A stretch of 64,000 nt of DNA from Tupaia tana (GCA_026018925.1 JAKSZU010000016.1:5252940-5316939); one strand, 5' to 3'; counted from the stretch's first letter, positions 1 to 11,576 are shown. The notes: generated from the letters alone by a model not told the origin. Numbers and translations: made by a program.

Positions 1-148
1 AGCGTGAAAAATCATTTCATCTCACATGCTTGAAGTGCAAGTTTATCCAAATGGAACCTTCCGAACTCAAATCTCAGTTTTTCATGTCAGCCCTTTTCTA
101 GAAACATGTTTTTCCCCTTAATTAAATTCTTTCTGTTTAAGAGCCAGG

Positions 149-149
<1 letters not shown>

Positions 150-179
<30 letters not shown>

Positions 180-417
180 CAGAAAGATTTTTCCTATAGG
201 ACAGGTGTGCTCTCCAGAAAGAGAGACAGGAAGCAAGAAATCACCTCCTGGGGGAATGGCCACACTGCAATCCCTTCTCCTCCATTCTCCTCTTGGGATT
301 TTTGGGCACACACACACCTGTGCCTGGCATGAGTTTCAAGCTGCTGGGTCCAGGACTCAAACCACGATTGGCCATGTGGGAATCCAGCAACGTACCATTA
401 CACTATCTGCTGGTCCC
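150..417 (-). mobile_element. tRNA-derived SINE, nearly full length
   Basis: The + strand reads T-tract, GA-rich block, then the tRNA-like head ending in tgctggtccc, so the element is on the minus strand. Near-identical flanks (gagccaggc before, gagccagac after) are the likely target-site duplication. Many CpG sites have decayed to TG/CA, so this is an older copy of the family that dominates the window. Confidence 0.93.
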
Positions 418-810
418 GAGAGCCAGACATTAATTTAAAGGTTTTGGATGTTCGATGTCTCTCTCCCGATCCTCTCTGTGGAGTACAGTACATATAGGCA
501 GAAAGCTTTTGTTTTAACTATTTGTGGTTTGGCTTCAGAAGACACAGAGGTGTGAAGTCCTGGACCCCAGAATCATTGCACCTCAGCGCAAGTCATCCAA
601 AAAAAGAAGGCCCCTAAAATGCCTTCTTTTCTCTTTACTATTGCTGGTTGAGTATCTGGCTGAATTACTACTGTGACTCTCAAGAAGTTTAATGAGCTTC
701 AAAGTTTTCTGGCGATACTGCACAATGTTTGGAAGCCTGTTCTACTTTGTCAGTCAGAAATAGAAACTGGGTCTGCATTATTGCATACCTGCTTGTGAAA
801 TGAATTTGAG
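418..810. other. Unassigned sequence between two SINEs
   Basis: No repeat family, splice-flanked frame or RNA gene is recognised here. The composition is mixed and without long tandem repeats. Confidence 0.5.
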
Positions 811-1066
811 TCTTATTTATTTTTTATTTATTTGCCAGAGAGTATATGCACTTGCCAGAGAGAGAGAGATGAGAGGGAGGGGAGAAAGCATTCCCTGTGG
901 GCCATGGTCATGCCCAAATCCCTTCTTCATCTCTCCCCCCCTCTGGGATTTTGGGCATGCATATACAGGAGCCTGGCGTGTGTCTCATGCCGCTGGGTCA
1001 GAGACTTGCACTGCAATATCTGCCATGTGGGATTCAGCTGCCTTAACCACCAGGCCAGAGAGCAGG
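811..1066 (-). mobile_element. tRNA-derived SINE, old diverged copy
   Basis: It carries the same layout as the other minus-strand copies: AT-rich tail, GAGA block, cccttctt/tctgggattttgggca core, and a degraded head ending in accaccaggcca. It lacks the CpG pairs and the crisp head of younger copies. Possible degraded duplication: aatttgagtctt before, aaatctgagcctt after. Confidence 0.8.
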
Positions 1067-2758
1067 CCTAAATCTGAGCCTTGACGTTGGGAGGCTACCA
1101 GTGTTAAGAATCTTGAGCGCTAATTCCCTATTGCCACTTGTCATTCTAAGTGTTGATCTGTAGGGTATCTTGGGCTTTGTCTAGGGAGGATGTGGTTGCA
1201 GTAACTGTTCCAACCACAGCTGCCCGTCAAATCAGCTGCTGGGTGTGGCCAGACAGGTGCAGGACAGCCACACAATAGATAAGCACTTCTACCACCCTCT
1301 CCTCAAGAGCAGGGTCCTCAGCCTGTGCTCCGTGGTTCACAGACCTGTGTTGACATAGGATATGTAGATAGATTCCAGCTTTCACATTAGGCACCACGTG
1401 CTACACCAGATCTCAGTTCTGTTGGCTTTTACATGTGATTCCTTCCATGTTGGACTGCCTCTCCCCAAGGACCCGCCAGGCACCTTCATACGGTTTTCTA
1501 CTCTTCCTGGGGCAGTGCTTGTCGGTGCACTGCCGTGAGAGCATCAGGCAGTGACAGCTCCCAGCGCCTTATATCCAGTGAGGATCTCTGCTGAAGGGTT
1601 TCTGGTTCATAACCAAATGTATTGATTGCAGCCCACCAGTCTGGGCTTAATGTGTATGCAGAAGTGGAGTTTGCCATTATGTGTGGAGCTAAATAGTTCA
1701 TTTTCTTCTGCGGGATAGAATAAAATTGCTCAAGGAAGCATTTGGGATGGAAGATCACAATAGCTAAAAAGCTATGGGAGAAAAAAAATTAAGTTTTTTT
1801 TCCAGAATTGATTACAATATTTCTAAAGATACTATCTTTTCACACACACACAAAAAAATCACACTTTCCATTTGGACTTGTCAGTGTTAGCTTTTAGTGA
1901 AACCTTTTTTTACGGCTCTTTTTGATTAATGGAAAGGAGTCGTTTTATTTTTCTTCAGTGTAATAAAAATCAAGCTGTCTTATGGTGCCCTTCAAAATAG
2001 AAATCAAAGGACGATTTGAACAGAATATTAATACCACTCTTTTAAACTTCTGGGTTTTTACCCTGTTTTAATAAACTAAATTTTAAGATGATCTTCTCCC
2101 TAGAATGCAATCTACATTTTGTGAAAATAGGAGCATTTATGACAGAACTTGATCACAATCTTTCCTGCATTCCTTCCTATTTGCAGAGAGCAGAGAGCAG
2201 AAAGACTGTGGCTCATTCTTTTGTGCAGTGTGTGCCTGCATAAGCCAGACAGAATGTGTGATTAGATGAATTTGGGCATCTCAATCATTTTATTGTAGCT
2301 ATTGTTACAGTTAGGAATTCATGGGGCAGAATTTTTAATTCAAGAATACAGAGTAGATTTTTCTCTTCTAAAAAAATGACTTCTCCATCTTCAGTGGTAA
2401 GACGTTTTAGAATCCGCTGGGCTCGGAGAACACAACGTAGCGTACTTTGCCATGTACAGATTTAGGCTAACCCCGCCCTACAAGAAATCTGAAAACTTTT
2501 ATCGATTAAGATGTTTCCAGCAGCTTCGAGGCTCCTTCAGAGACTTTAATGGGTTTCAAAACTATTTTAATGGTGAGGCCTTCAAATCTCTTTTATATGA
2601 GTTTTTACTGCCGCCATATTTGTATCAACTTATTCCAGTGAAATATCATTTCTAGTTTCTTAAGAATTAGTATGCTCCCTCCCCATGCTGGAGCTTTTAA
2701 TGATGTTTTTACTCTTTGTTCCCTCTTGTCATGAAATTTTAACTCTTCAAATACATCA
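1067..2758. other. Unassigned sequence, no gene recognised
   Basis: About 1.7 kb without a recognisable repeat or gene. The longest open frames are under 90 codons and show no family motifs. Short homopolymer and CA tracts occur near 1,780-1,860. Confidence 0.5.
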
Positions 2759-3140
2759 GGGGTCTTTAAAAGTTCGTGGAGGGAACCAGCAGTTAGCGTA
2801 ACGGCTATGTCGCTTGACTCCCACGTAGTCGACCGCGGTTCGCGTCCCAGACCCAGTGGCTTAAAACTCACACCGGGCGCGTGTGCGTGCGTGCCCAAGA
2901 TCCCGAGAGGAGAATGGAGGAGAAGGGATTGTGGCGTGACCATCCCCCCTGGGGGGTGATTTCTCGCTTTCTGTCTCTATGTCTCTCTCTGTCTGGCGAG
3001 CACACGCGCCCTATAGCGAAAACCTCTCCAAAAAAAAAAAAAAGTTCGTGGAAAAAGACTATGCATGGATTTCAAAAAACATTTGCACCAAAATAAATTC
3101 ATACTTCCATTTCATTTTTCCACCAACTTTTTGAAGTCCT
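2759..3140. mobile_element. Miniature DNA transposon (about 120 bp) split by a SINE
   Basis: With the inserted SINE removed, the left end (ggtctttaaaagttcgtgga, 2,761-2,780) is nearly the reverse complement of the right end (ttttccaccaactttttgaa, ending near 3,140). That gives terminal inverted repeats of more than 20 bp. A related copy lies at 46,076-46,199, and both share an internal aaataaattcatact block. It has no coding capacity, so it is a non-autonomous DNA transposon; mariner affiliation is a guess. Confidence 0.7.
2781..3042 (+). mobile_element. tRNA-derived SINE, subfamily A, young
   Basis: A full-length copy starting gggaaccagcag, with A box tagcgtaacgg, B box ggttcgcgtcc, many intact CpGs, a CT-rich 3' region and a 13-bp A tail. 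The host transposon sequence aaagttcgtgga is duplicated on both sides. It carries the subfamily A diagnostic set: GGAACC head, extra base in GGCTTAAAACTC, GTGACC, and CTCTATGTC. Confidence 0.96.
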
Positions 3141-3211
3141 CACCATGCTATGGATCTGCTTATGTATAGTAGTCCTCCATATGGCCTCAAAGCATTGCAA
3201 TAGCTAAGTTG

Positions 3212-3475
3212 TTTTTTTTTTTTTTTTTTAGAGGTTTTTGCTATAGGGCGCGTGAGCTCGCCAGAAAGACAGAGAGAGACAGAGAGACAGAAAGCGAGAA
3301 ATCACCTCGTGGGGGGATGGCCATGTCGCAATTCCTTCTCCTCCATTCTCTTCTTGGGATCTTAGACACGCACGCACATGCGCCCAGCATGAGTTTAAGC
3401 CACCAGGTCTGGGACTCGAACCATGGTCGACTACATGGGAGTCCAGCGACAGCCATTACGCTAACTGCTGGTCCC
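3212..3475 (-). mobile_element. tRNA-derived SINE, subfamily B
   Basis: The element runs from a long T-tract to tgctggtccc on the + strand. A perfect duplication, aatagctaagttg, flanks it at about 3,199-3,211 and 3,476-3,488. The head and B box are well preserved, with a small deletion in the tcgctggactc part. Confidence 0.95.
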
Positions 3476-3488
3476 AATAGCTAAGTTG

Positions 3489-4189
3489 TTTTTTATCTCC
3501 TGGTGCAGTATTGTACCCTCACCCCCGTGTGCATGTACTCAAACATTCTATCACACAATATCCTACCAAGCATTGATTACGTCTTGCTTCCATAGGCACT
3601 GTATGTGAAGGAAGCCTTTTGAAATGATTGGCTAACATGTTCTTACAGGAAAAGATGACCTAACAGTACTCACACAGTGTGTGCGCACCTCTCTTGTGAA
3701 TGTTGGTGTCACGGCTGCTGGACTTATGGGGAGTGAGCATATAGCTGGGCTGAAGCTGGGCATCCAAAAATAGTTCCTGACTACAGGTGTATTTGGACTT
3801 GAGCTCAGTCTGCTGTGGAAGTGAAGCGCCTGCAGCTAAGCCACCACGCTGCACTCTATTTTGTTACATTCCCACCGCGGCATCAAGGTAACCAAGGCTT
3901 GTCTCCCTCTCCCTCCTCCTAATCTTCTCAGCTTGATCCTGACACCTTCAGCCATAACAGCGCAGTTTCTTTCCTCTTCCTCTGTTCTGTGGACATTAAG
4001 TGTTGGAATCAGAGCGGGTAAATGCAAAGTAATAAGAATAAAAAGCTAATAAAGAAAGTGAGGAAAGGAAGAGAGAGGGAGAAATAGAGGCTCTAGGGCA
4101 GGCATTGTGAAAAGTCTGCTAAGAGGTAGATGGAAATAAGGGCGAAGTGTCTCACTATGGTGTCTGGATGGTTCTAGAATCCTGATTGT
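3489..4189. other. Unassigned sequence
   Basis: No repeat or gene is recognised. It includes a purine-rich AGGAAAG/GAGA patch near 4,040-4,110. Short overlapping open frames on both strands have no recognisable product. Confidence 0.45.
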
Positions 4190-4375
4190 GACTCACATAA
4201 TCCTTCCAACAAATCTTTGTGGACTGGCATCCTAATTTTCCGAAGAGACTATGCAGAAGGTACTTACGTGAAGCTTAAGCAACTTGTCCAAGGTTACACA
4301 GCTGGTAAGCCCCAGAGCCGAATTTGAACCCAGACAGACTGGTGCCGGAGGCCATGTTCATTGTGTACCTCTGCC
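4190..4375 (-). mobile_element. MIR SINE, ancient
   Basis: The + strand carries the reverse complement of the MIR core: gcaacttgtccaaggttacacagctggtaa followed by cagagccgaatttgaaccca and the tRNA-like head. The match to the MIR/CORE-SINE pattern is easily seen despite many substitutions. It is a pan-mammalian relic with no expected function. Confidence 0.85.
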
Positions 4376-4464
4376 TTTATACCAAGAACCGGCCAAGTGT
4401 TCCCAGACAGCTTCCTTTCCCTGGTCTCAATCTCTCTGAATTCTCTGGTACCTGGGGTTACTGC

Positions 4465-4640
4465 CTAGAACAGTATTTTTCAAACTGTCCTTAGCAGGCT
4501 ATTGGGTGATATTGCTCACCCTTAAGTAATTCAAAGAATTCCCCAAAGTTCTCATTTAAAATGCAGATTCCCATGCTCCCTCTGAGAGAAGCAGATTCAA
4601 AGTTTTAAGTGGACCAGCAATCTGTCATTTAAGCACTCCC
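4465..4640. mobile_element. MER5-like hAT MITE relic
   Basis: The opening cagtatttttcaaactgt resembles the terminus of MER5-type elements (cagtggttctcaaact). The internal aaatgcagattcccatgctccc block also resembles the MER5 body. The copy is strongly diverged; orientation is not called. Confidence 0.55.
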
Positions 4641-5449
4641 AGAGACCGTCCTTCAGATGGCCTCTGTAACTCCTTGCCCTGGGAGGGAGCAGGGGCTCCA
4701 CTGCATTCAGAGCAGTTCTACTTCGTGTCTGTTGCATTACTGGGCTTCCATCTACGATTTTCTGCAAGGAGGAGATTCTTCAGCCAAGAGTCAGAAAGCC
4801 ACTGGTCTTAACTGGTTACATACCTGGAGGTCTTTTAGAGGCATGATGACAACTTTGATTAATAAATTACCAACAATGTTAAGTACAGAAACATGAGCAT
4901 AATGTGTATCACTTACTTTGTTTGCATTCCGCCTTATTAAGCTAATTATCAAAATGTACACAATACCATAATATTTTTAAAGTGAAGAATGCATTATAAA
5001 GGGAAACATTAGGTTGGAAAAGCATGATCAAGGTGGAATGCATTTACATAAAATACACGCATTATACTCCCACGTGCTTGCTAGACCTGAGCAAATTGGC
5101 CTGTGAACTCTCTACAGCTAAAGCAAAAAGGAAAAGTGGCCAGTGTTATGATTCTTGTGATAAGCCATTTGCCCAGGAATGTAACCATTCCTATGATCAG
5201 GACCCGAGAGAAATCACCCCAACTGTAACAGGACATTCGGTGCCCTGGGTGACATCTTCACAGGCAACTGTACCGTATCGTGAGGTTCATCTGCTGCTCC
5301 TTACACTTCCCTTTGTGTAATTTAATGATACTTGGGCAAAACCAATTCAGCAAATGTGATCTAATCTAGAGCAGGGTCAAAATGAGGACGTCCAGGTACT
5401 CCGTTCCTCAACGAACAAACATACATTTTAAAGCATTTAGATTTTAGGA
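4641..5449. other. Unassigned sequence
   Basis: No recognisable repeat or gene. The longest frame here (5,024-5,320, + strand, 98 codons) has no family motif and no CpG or codon bias suggesting coding. Confidence 0.45.
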
Positions 5450-5742
5450 TAGGAGTTGCCAAGTCATGGCCTTTGGGTCAAATGTGAATATTTAAAAATT
5501 TACATGTGATTGGGGGAAACAAAAGACTATTTCAGGACATGTGTAATGCTACAGAATTCAAATTTCAGCGTCTGTAAGTAAAATTGTATAGGGACACATC
5601 ATACTCACCTATTCATGATGTTTTGCTTACCTCTGTGCTATAACAGCAGTGCCAAAGTTATGACAGAAGCCATGTGGCCTGGAAAGCCTAACACACCTAC
5701 TATCTGGTCTTTTCAGGTCGAGTTTTCCTGCTTTAGATAATT
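5450..5742. mobile_element. hAT-Charlie-type non-autonomous relic
   Basis: Landmarks of a widespread mammalian hAT-type MER element are visible in order: gttgccaagtcatggcc near the left end, gtaagtaaaattgtatagggacaca in the middle, and gccatgtggcctggaaagcctaa followed by tactatctggtcttttcagg at the right. Divergence is high and no transposase fragment is seen. The exact subfamily name is not assigned. Confidence 0.6.
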
Positions 5743-5834
5743 GAGAAAAAAATGGAACACAGAGCTTCCATCTCATTTTTCTCAATGACCTTTGCTTACT
5801 ACTGAAAAGCAGTGAGTTAAAAGTTACAGTTCCT

Positions 5835-6104
5835 GGGATCAGCAGATGGCATAAAGGTAATGTTGCTGGATTCCCATATAGTTGACTGTGGTTTGAGTCC
5901 CAGACCTGATGGCTTAAAACTCACACGCGTGCGTGTGCATGAGTGCCCCAAATCCCTAGTGGAGAATGGAGGAGAAGGGACTGTGGTGTGGCCATCCCCC
6001 CAGGGGAGTGGGTTTTTGTTTTCTGTCTCTTTGTCTCTCTCAGTCTCTCTCTATCTCTCTAGTGAGTGCACATGCCCTATAGCAAAAATTTCTCTCTCAA
6101 AAAA
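5835..6104 (+). mobile_element. tRNA-derived SINE, older copy
   Basis: The tRNA-like head is degraded (gggatcagcagatggcataaagg) but the B box region ggtttgagtccc is clear. The 3' half has the usual CT-rich run and a short A tail. A perfect 17-bp duplication, aaaagttacagttcctg, flanks it. Confidence 0.95.
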
Positions 6105-6121
6105 GTTACAGTTCCTGACAA

Positions 6122-8874
6122 GCGTTCAGAGTATCCACGTGCTATTTTTCCTATATCAAGGTATACACACGTTTTTAGATAGTCATCTGAGCTGTATGTA
6201 GAAAGAGCCTTCCTCTTCTGAAAGTTGAAGAGCTGACTAGGAGCATATTATACGTTTATGACACAAAGCCGCAGCCAAGAACACACATGTACACAGGGAA
6301 AGAAACAAGCTATTGAATCAGCAAGATCAGCTGTGACCAAGTTTTCCTCTATTTGCTACTTGTTCATTTATCTCGTCACCGGCCAATGTATTCTGATAGA
6401 TACACGAAAGGGAAAGCACCAAAAGTTTATGACAAATATACAGGAGAAAACCTACTTGACTTTTTCCTAGGGGTTGTTTGTGCCTGACATGACTGGATTT
6501 TACTTGTGAGAAGTTTGGGTCCAGCATAAACTCCCTATTGTTTTATGGGGACAGTTTGAGAATGACGAGTTGGAAACAGAAGTGCACTCAAATTCCTTTA
6601 CTGCAAGATAAGGGCTAAAATTTTAGAGACTGGAGAGACTAGAAGGGACTCAGTCATCAACAAACAACTATGTAATCTCATCACAATAACGACCTTGACA
6701 CAGCCTAGGTGCCTGCATATGTATGTTCCCTAAAGAGCAAAATGCGAACCTCTCTAACTAGCTCATTTCTGGTTCATTAGAGTAAGCATGTACCAGTCTC
6801 CTGAGTGTATGTGTCAGTGTGACAACAACATTCTCAGGATGCTTTTCTTTGACTCAAGTAGATTAGAAAAGTTGAGTAGGGTATTTGTTCCCTAATGTTT
6901 CAAAGGTGTAGAGAAGGCCGTCCTGGCTTCGGCCTGTCAATCTGTGTTTAGAAATGTCACCAATAATTTGTAGCCTGCCAGTGCTTGACTCGTGGACCCC
7001 TGGTGCTAATTGGATCCACTGATTTCTGCAAAATCCCCACCTGTCATCAGCTCAGCAGTAGGTTTGGTATTGAAGCTCTAATGAACCCAAGGATGACTTT
7101 AAATAGCCAGTCTTATTTCCTTGGATTTGATTACTGGGCACTAACTTCGGATTTTTAGGGAGGGAACTTCATTCTTTTATAGTCTCTATAATCTTTCGTT
7201 AGGATCTGAACTGCTTGAAAAGCAAGTCACGTTTTATCCAGGAGGACATCCCATTCTTGTTGAAAAGAAGGCTGGAATTTAAGAACTCCATCAGGTTGAT
7301 CTGCTTCAGAAACTACAGGGAAAGTGAACCCTGAATTCTTATTTATTGAGAACTGTATTTTACAACCACAGTAGGAAAAAATCCTTATAGGTATGAGGAG
7401 TCCATTTGGGGAATCCATTTCAGGAATCCAATGGGGAGCGGATGACCTGAGGCTCTGGGTTGCTGCTTGTATTGTTTTGTTTTAATGGCTATTCTTTTGG
7501 TGCTTCAGTTTGGGAGCAGAATTTACTTGCAGGCCTAAAAGCAGAGACTGTCCTTTGACAGGGACTGTCCTCTGGGAGAAGTAGGAGTACGTTTGGATGA
7601 GCTCCAGCGTTGTGTCGTTGTTCTTGGATACCACGGCTGCCAGTCTCTTCCTAGCAGGGTATTCACAAGGGCTGTTGACAATGGAGCGGACTCGGCTACG
7701 CCATCCGCAGTCTGTCACCACCTCCAGTCAGACCCCGCACGCATGTGGAAGCAGCTGTGGTCTTTGTCAGAATATTCTGCTCACGCTCTCTGGGTCAGAA
7801 ATGGTTGTGTGTAGCTAGACAGATAGAACATAAAATGCTTCCTTTCCCCAAACGTACCTCCTTACCTATGTGAAAATCCCACGAAGGCCCAAAAATCGTT
7901 ATGAAATTTGTGCTACTGGTAGGAGGCAGTTTGTTTTTATGGCAGTGAAGAACTTGCGCCCCAGCAGGGAATGCACACTGCATCCTACTACACCATTTGC
8001 CAAAACTCGCAATTTGTTACCTGTCCTCGTAAACAAAGGTCCAAAACTCAATGATTTCACTGCTCATGGAACCCCCAGGTCCTCGCTTCAGCCTTCATCC
8101 ACGCCCCAGAAGAGACCAGTGAGGAAGGGCAGGTTAGTCACACAGCCTGTCACCCGCTCCTGGTGGATCCCTTCTGGTATGTTTGATGTCCTGATTCATC
8201 TGGACTTGAATAATGACTGCAACAGGACTTTGGCATCTTCTCTTGGGAGTTGGTCACATATTCTCTCCATGACCTTGGCACCTTCACATAGTCATTCCTG
8301 GGGGTGTCTGAGCCTGCGCCCTGCACCTTACACTCTCACAGTGGTGTGTTCTGGGACTTACCCCCCAGGTAGAGGTGGTGCACCTCCCATCCCTGCTTGT
8401 TGGTCATCATCTTGCTGAACTCTGCTTAGATTCCTTTGTGAAGTGAGTTCTCCTGCATCTCCTCCTTCGGTTCAGGCATATCTCTAACTTGCAGCTGTTT
8501 CCTCAGCCCTTTCACGCTTCATACTATCCATCAATATGTGAGAGTAAAGGAACAGGGAAGAAAGACAGGAGTGCAGACTCTGGAGCCCCCCTCTAGGCAC
8601 TAGGAGTCTAGGGGAGATGGCTGCTGGAGCCGACTTAGAAGCAGAAAAGCCAACATGGAGAAGAGATGCTGGATATGGTTTTCCAAGACCTGAGGTGGGA
8701 ATTGTGAAACAGAAAAGCAGGCTCTGGAAATCCTGCCATCTGCCATTTTTTGGATCAAATTGCTGGCCTGGATTTTCAGCTTGAACTAGTTTCCTTTCAG
8801 GCCATCGTCTCTTATCTTTCTTCTCGGCCCTCACCATGGCTACGTTTCTTTCCTGCCCACACACATCATCACAT
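6122..8874. other. Unassigned sequence, about 2.7 kb
   Basis: No repeat family or gene is identified. Open frames at 7,870-8,418 (+, 182 codons) and 7,482-7,721 (-, 79 codons) are the most coding-like, but neither matches a protein I recognise, and stops break both strands nearby. A decayed processed pseudogene is possible but unsupported. Confidence 0.4.
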
Positions 8875-9050
8875 TAGACCTGGAGGGTACCTTTGAGATC
8901 ATCTTATGCAACCTCCTTAAATTAGATGTGAAGAATCCAGTCGCAAAGAGGCAATGACTTCTTCAAGGTCACACAGCAAGCTGGTGGAGGAACTGGGCCT
9001 GGAAGCCTATCTCCTGAATCTCAGGCCAAAAGTGTCTTCTCTAATGGATA
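8875..9050 (-). mobile_element. Ancient MIR-like repeat
   Basis: The string cttcaaggtcacacagcaagctggtggaggaactgg with its flank resembles the reverse complement of the MIR/CORE region. The 5' part (tttgagatcatcttatgcaacctcc) resembles another old mammalian repeat context. Family assignment is tentative. Confidence 0.5.
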
Positions 9051-9806
9051 GCTGGTTAAATCTGTGGAATTCAGCAAAAGGTAGCCTGTGCTGAAGCAGC
9101 TGCCTCCAAATGTGCTCAGAAAGTAATGGTGTGCATCAATTTGCCAAAGAGAAATGGCAAGGGGAAGAGCTCACAGCACCGAGAGAAGAAATGTCAGATA
9201 AACCTTCAATTAGCCTTACTCTTCTGTACGAAAACGGAAATTAACATAGCACATAACACCAAATTAAGTGATTTGACTTGGAAGCTACAGTCATTAACAT
9301 CTTCTGGGTTCTCTCCCCTTCATAATTTAAGGTATTTTTCTTTTTTAAAACAAATTTTGGAGACAGGTGTTCTAGACATTAACTACTAAAGATTCTTTAT
9401 CTGTAATCTTTGAACCAGGCAATAAATAATTGGCTAATTATGATTTGGAATTTGGAATAAAATATTTTAAGTAGCTCCTCTAGTTGACAAAGCTCGTATG
9501 ACAAATAATAAGGTGTTGGCCCTGGTCGTCATGCCGGTTTCTGTTCACCGTCTGCCCTCGAGCTGTTCTGTGGTATATTAGGGAGCCATGTTTTCCTGAT
9601 TGACATGTGCGAATAGATTGTGCAAAAATGTGGTTCTCTGTACATTGAGTCTCTTCTCAACCATAAATGGATTTTCCTCAGGCGTTAATTACATAGTTTA
9701 AAAAATAAGGACCTCATCCATTTCTCAGGTTGTAAAATGGAAAAAGAATTGGAAGTAACCAAAACTGTCCCCAAAGATCTGCTATGTGACTTCATATTCT
9801 AACTGG
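9051..9806. other. Unassigned AT-rich sequence
   Basis: No repeat or gene is recognised. It is AT-rich with several TTTAAA-like words and no tandem array. Confidence 0.45.
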
Positions 9807-9820
9807 ACTCTCTGTATTAT

Positions 9821-10071
9821 CTATGTTTGTTAGAGGTTTTTGCCTTAGGGCACAAGAGAGAGTGAGAGACAGAGACAATGAGAAGGAAAGTCAGAAATCA
9901 CCTGCCAGGGGGATGGCCACACTGCAATCCTTTCTCCTCCCTTCTCCTCCTGGGACCTTGAGCACACATGCAAACGTGCCCAGCATGAGTTTCAAGCCAC
10001 AGGGTCCGGGACTCAAATTGCAATTGGCCACGTGGGAGTCCAGTGACATAACTGCTACACCTGCTGACTCT
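9821..10071 (-). mobile_element. tRNA-derived SINE, diverged
   Basis: A minus-strand copy lacking a long T-tract; it begins gaggtttttgccttagggca and ends in the degraded head ctgctgac. A near-perfect duplication flanks it: actctctgtattat (9,807-9,820) and actccctgtattat (10,072-10,085). Confidence 0.92.
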
Positions 10072-10260
10072 ACTCCCTGTATTATTGAAACGCTACTTCT
10101 TGAGTGATTGTACGTCATCAGTGTCCTCTGCCTGGGAAATCAGAGCAAGTATCCATAGACAATGTTCAGTCATGGTGAGATGGTAGACAAGGTGACTTCC
10201 CCTGAGACGAGGAAGCCTAGAGACTTCACATGTGATATGAATAGGAATGCATGTGTTGTT

Positions 10261-10541
10261 GTTTTTTTGTTCTTTTCTTTTTTTTTTTTTTTGAGAGGTT
10301 CTTTGCTATAGGGTGCGTGCGCTCACCAGACAGAGAGAGACGTAGAGACAGAAAGCAAGAAATCGCCCCCCAGGGGGGATGGTCACGCTGTATTCCCTTC
10401 TCCTCCATTCTCCTCTCGGGATCTTGGGCACGCACGCACACGCACCTGACGTGAGTTTTAAGCCACCGGGTCCGGGACGCGAACCGTGGTCGACTACGTG
10501 GGAGTCCAGCGACATAGCCATTACGCTAACTGCTGGTTCCC
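10261..10541 (-). mobile_element. tRNA-derived SINE, subfamily A, young
   Basis: A full-length copy with intact CpGs, a T-rich tail and the head read as tgctggttccc. The duplication tgcatgtgttgtt occurs at about 10,248-10,260 and again just after 10,541. It has all four subfamily A markers: GGAACC, GGCTTAAAACTC, GTGACC and CTCTACGTC. Confidence 0.96.
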
Positions 10542-10646
10542 TGCATGTGTTGTTTTTGATCTTGAGTTTCAATGCCTAAACAGATATGTGTATACACACG
10601 GTTCAGTCTTCGTTCTGATTACGTCCTTCCTTGAGAAGCCACGATT

Positions 10647-10860
10647 TTTAAATTTTTTTTAATACTGGGTGCATGTACTTGCTGGAGTTAGGCAGAGAGA
10701 GAGATAGAAGGAAAGTGAAAAATCACCTCCCAGGGGAATGGCCATGTCACGATCCCTTCTCCTCTATTCTCCTCTTGGGATTTTGTGCATGCACACATAC
10801 ATAGCTGGCTTGTTTCTCAAGCCCAGTAGATCCGGGACGCAAATAGCACAGTTGGCTGGA
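10647..10860 (-). mobile_element. tRNA-derived SINE, head partly lost
   Basis: It shows the GAGA block and the cccttctcctctattctcct core, but the terminal tRNA head is degraded or lost after gatccgggacgcaaat. Flanks gagaagccacg and gagaagccaag suggest the duplication. Confidence 0.85.
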
Positions 10861-10870
10861 GAAGCCAAGT

Positions 10871-11464
10871 CTTTAGTTTGAATAACGTCCTTGTGGCCGA
10901 GTATAACTTCTTTAAGTACATCTGGTTATGGAGGCTGTGTTTGTCAATTTGCTCACAGCACACACCTCATAAACCTCTCCGAGGCATCGGTAGGGAGTTT
11001 TAGTACACAAAGGTGTGGACAGTGAGCAAATCTATGGACAGAGTGTGAAAACAAAGGACCTTGGCAAGCAGTTGCAGTCTTTCAGGCTCTGTGTTCATTA
11101 CAGATTTTCCTGTTTGGGGTCTTCCTATGTCGCTATGTTCCCTATTTTCTGGCTTTTAGTTACTTGCACAGTCAGCCCTTGGAAGAATCCCTAGACTGGG
11201 GATATTGACCACCCCCCATACACACACAGAGGTATACTTTACCTCATCTCATTCCTTGTTGTCAGCCCTGGTCTCTCTTATTTAAAGGCCCTACTTTACC
11301 CTTCCAGAGTAGAGCATGAAGCTGCCACTTTCTCACCATAGCGCCAGTTCCATTTTCTAGGTATAATCTGGTTTCCCTCTCGACAATTCCTTGGACGTTT
11401 GAGGAATGCCTCCTGTCTGGCAGTGTTAGAAATCCCTACTGTAAACAGCCCTCCTGGGAAGCCC
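10871..11464. other. Unassigned sequence
   Basis: No repeat or gene recognised; a short CACACACA run lies near 11,220. Confidence 0.45.
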
Positions 11465-11567
11465 AAAGGTGACTGTTTCCCGTTGGGAAAGTGCTTTCTC
11501 ACTTTCTCCCTTGCTCTCTCTCTGGTGAGTACATGTGCCATTTGGCAAAATTAAAAAAAAAAAAAAA
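11465..11567 (+). mobile_element. SINE 3' fragment (5' truncated)
   Basis: Only the tail half is present: a TTTCTCACTTTCTC block, tctctctggtgagtacatgtgcc, then a 16-bp A run. The tRNA head is missing. No clear duplication is found, so truncation at insertion or later deletion are both possible. Confidence 0.75.
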
Positions 11568-11576
11568 AGAGCGTAC

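Noticed and set aside
2781-2870. Functional tRNA gene
   Set aside because: A and B boxes are present, but the sequence cannot fold into a complete acceptor stem and is followed by the SINE body and A tail.
7870-8418. 182-codon + strand open frame as a host gene
   Set aside because: No recognisable domain, no splice or promoter context, and an unusual Ser/Pro-rich composition. Not enough to call a CDS.
10226-10579. Open frames of 60-100 codons inside SINEs, repeated at many sites (peptides like MCVRAQDPERRMEEKGLRR)
   Set aside because: The same peptides occur wherever the SINE occurs, in several frames and both strands. They are translations of a non-coding Pol III retroposon.
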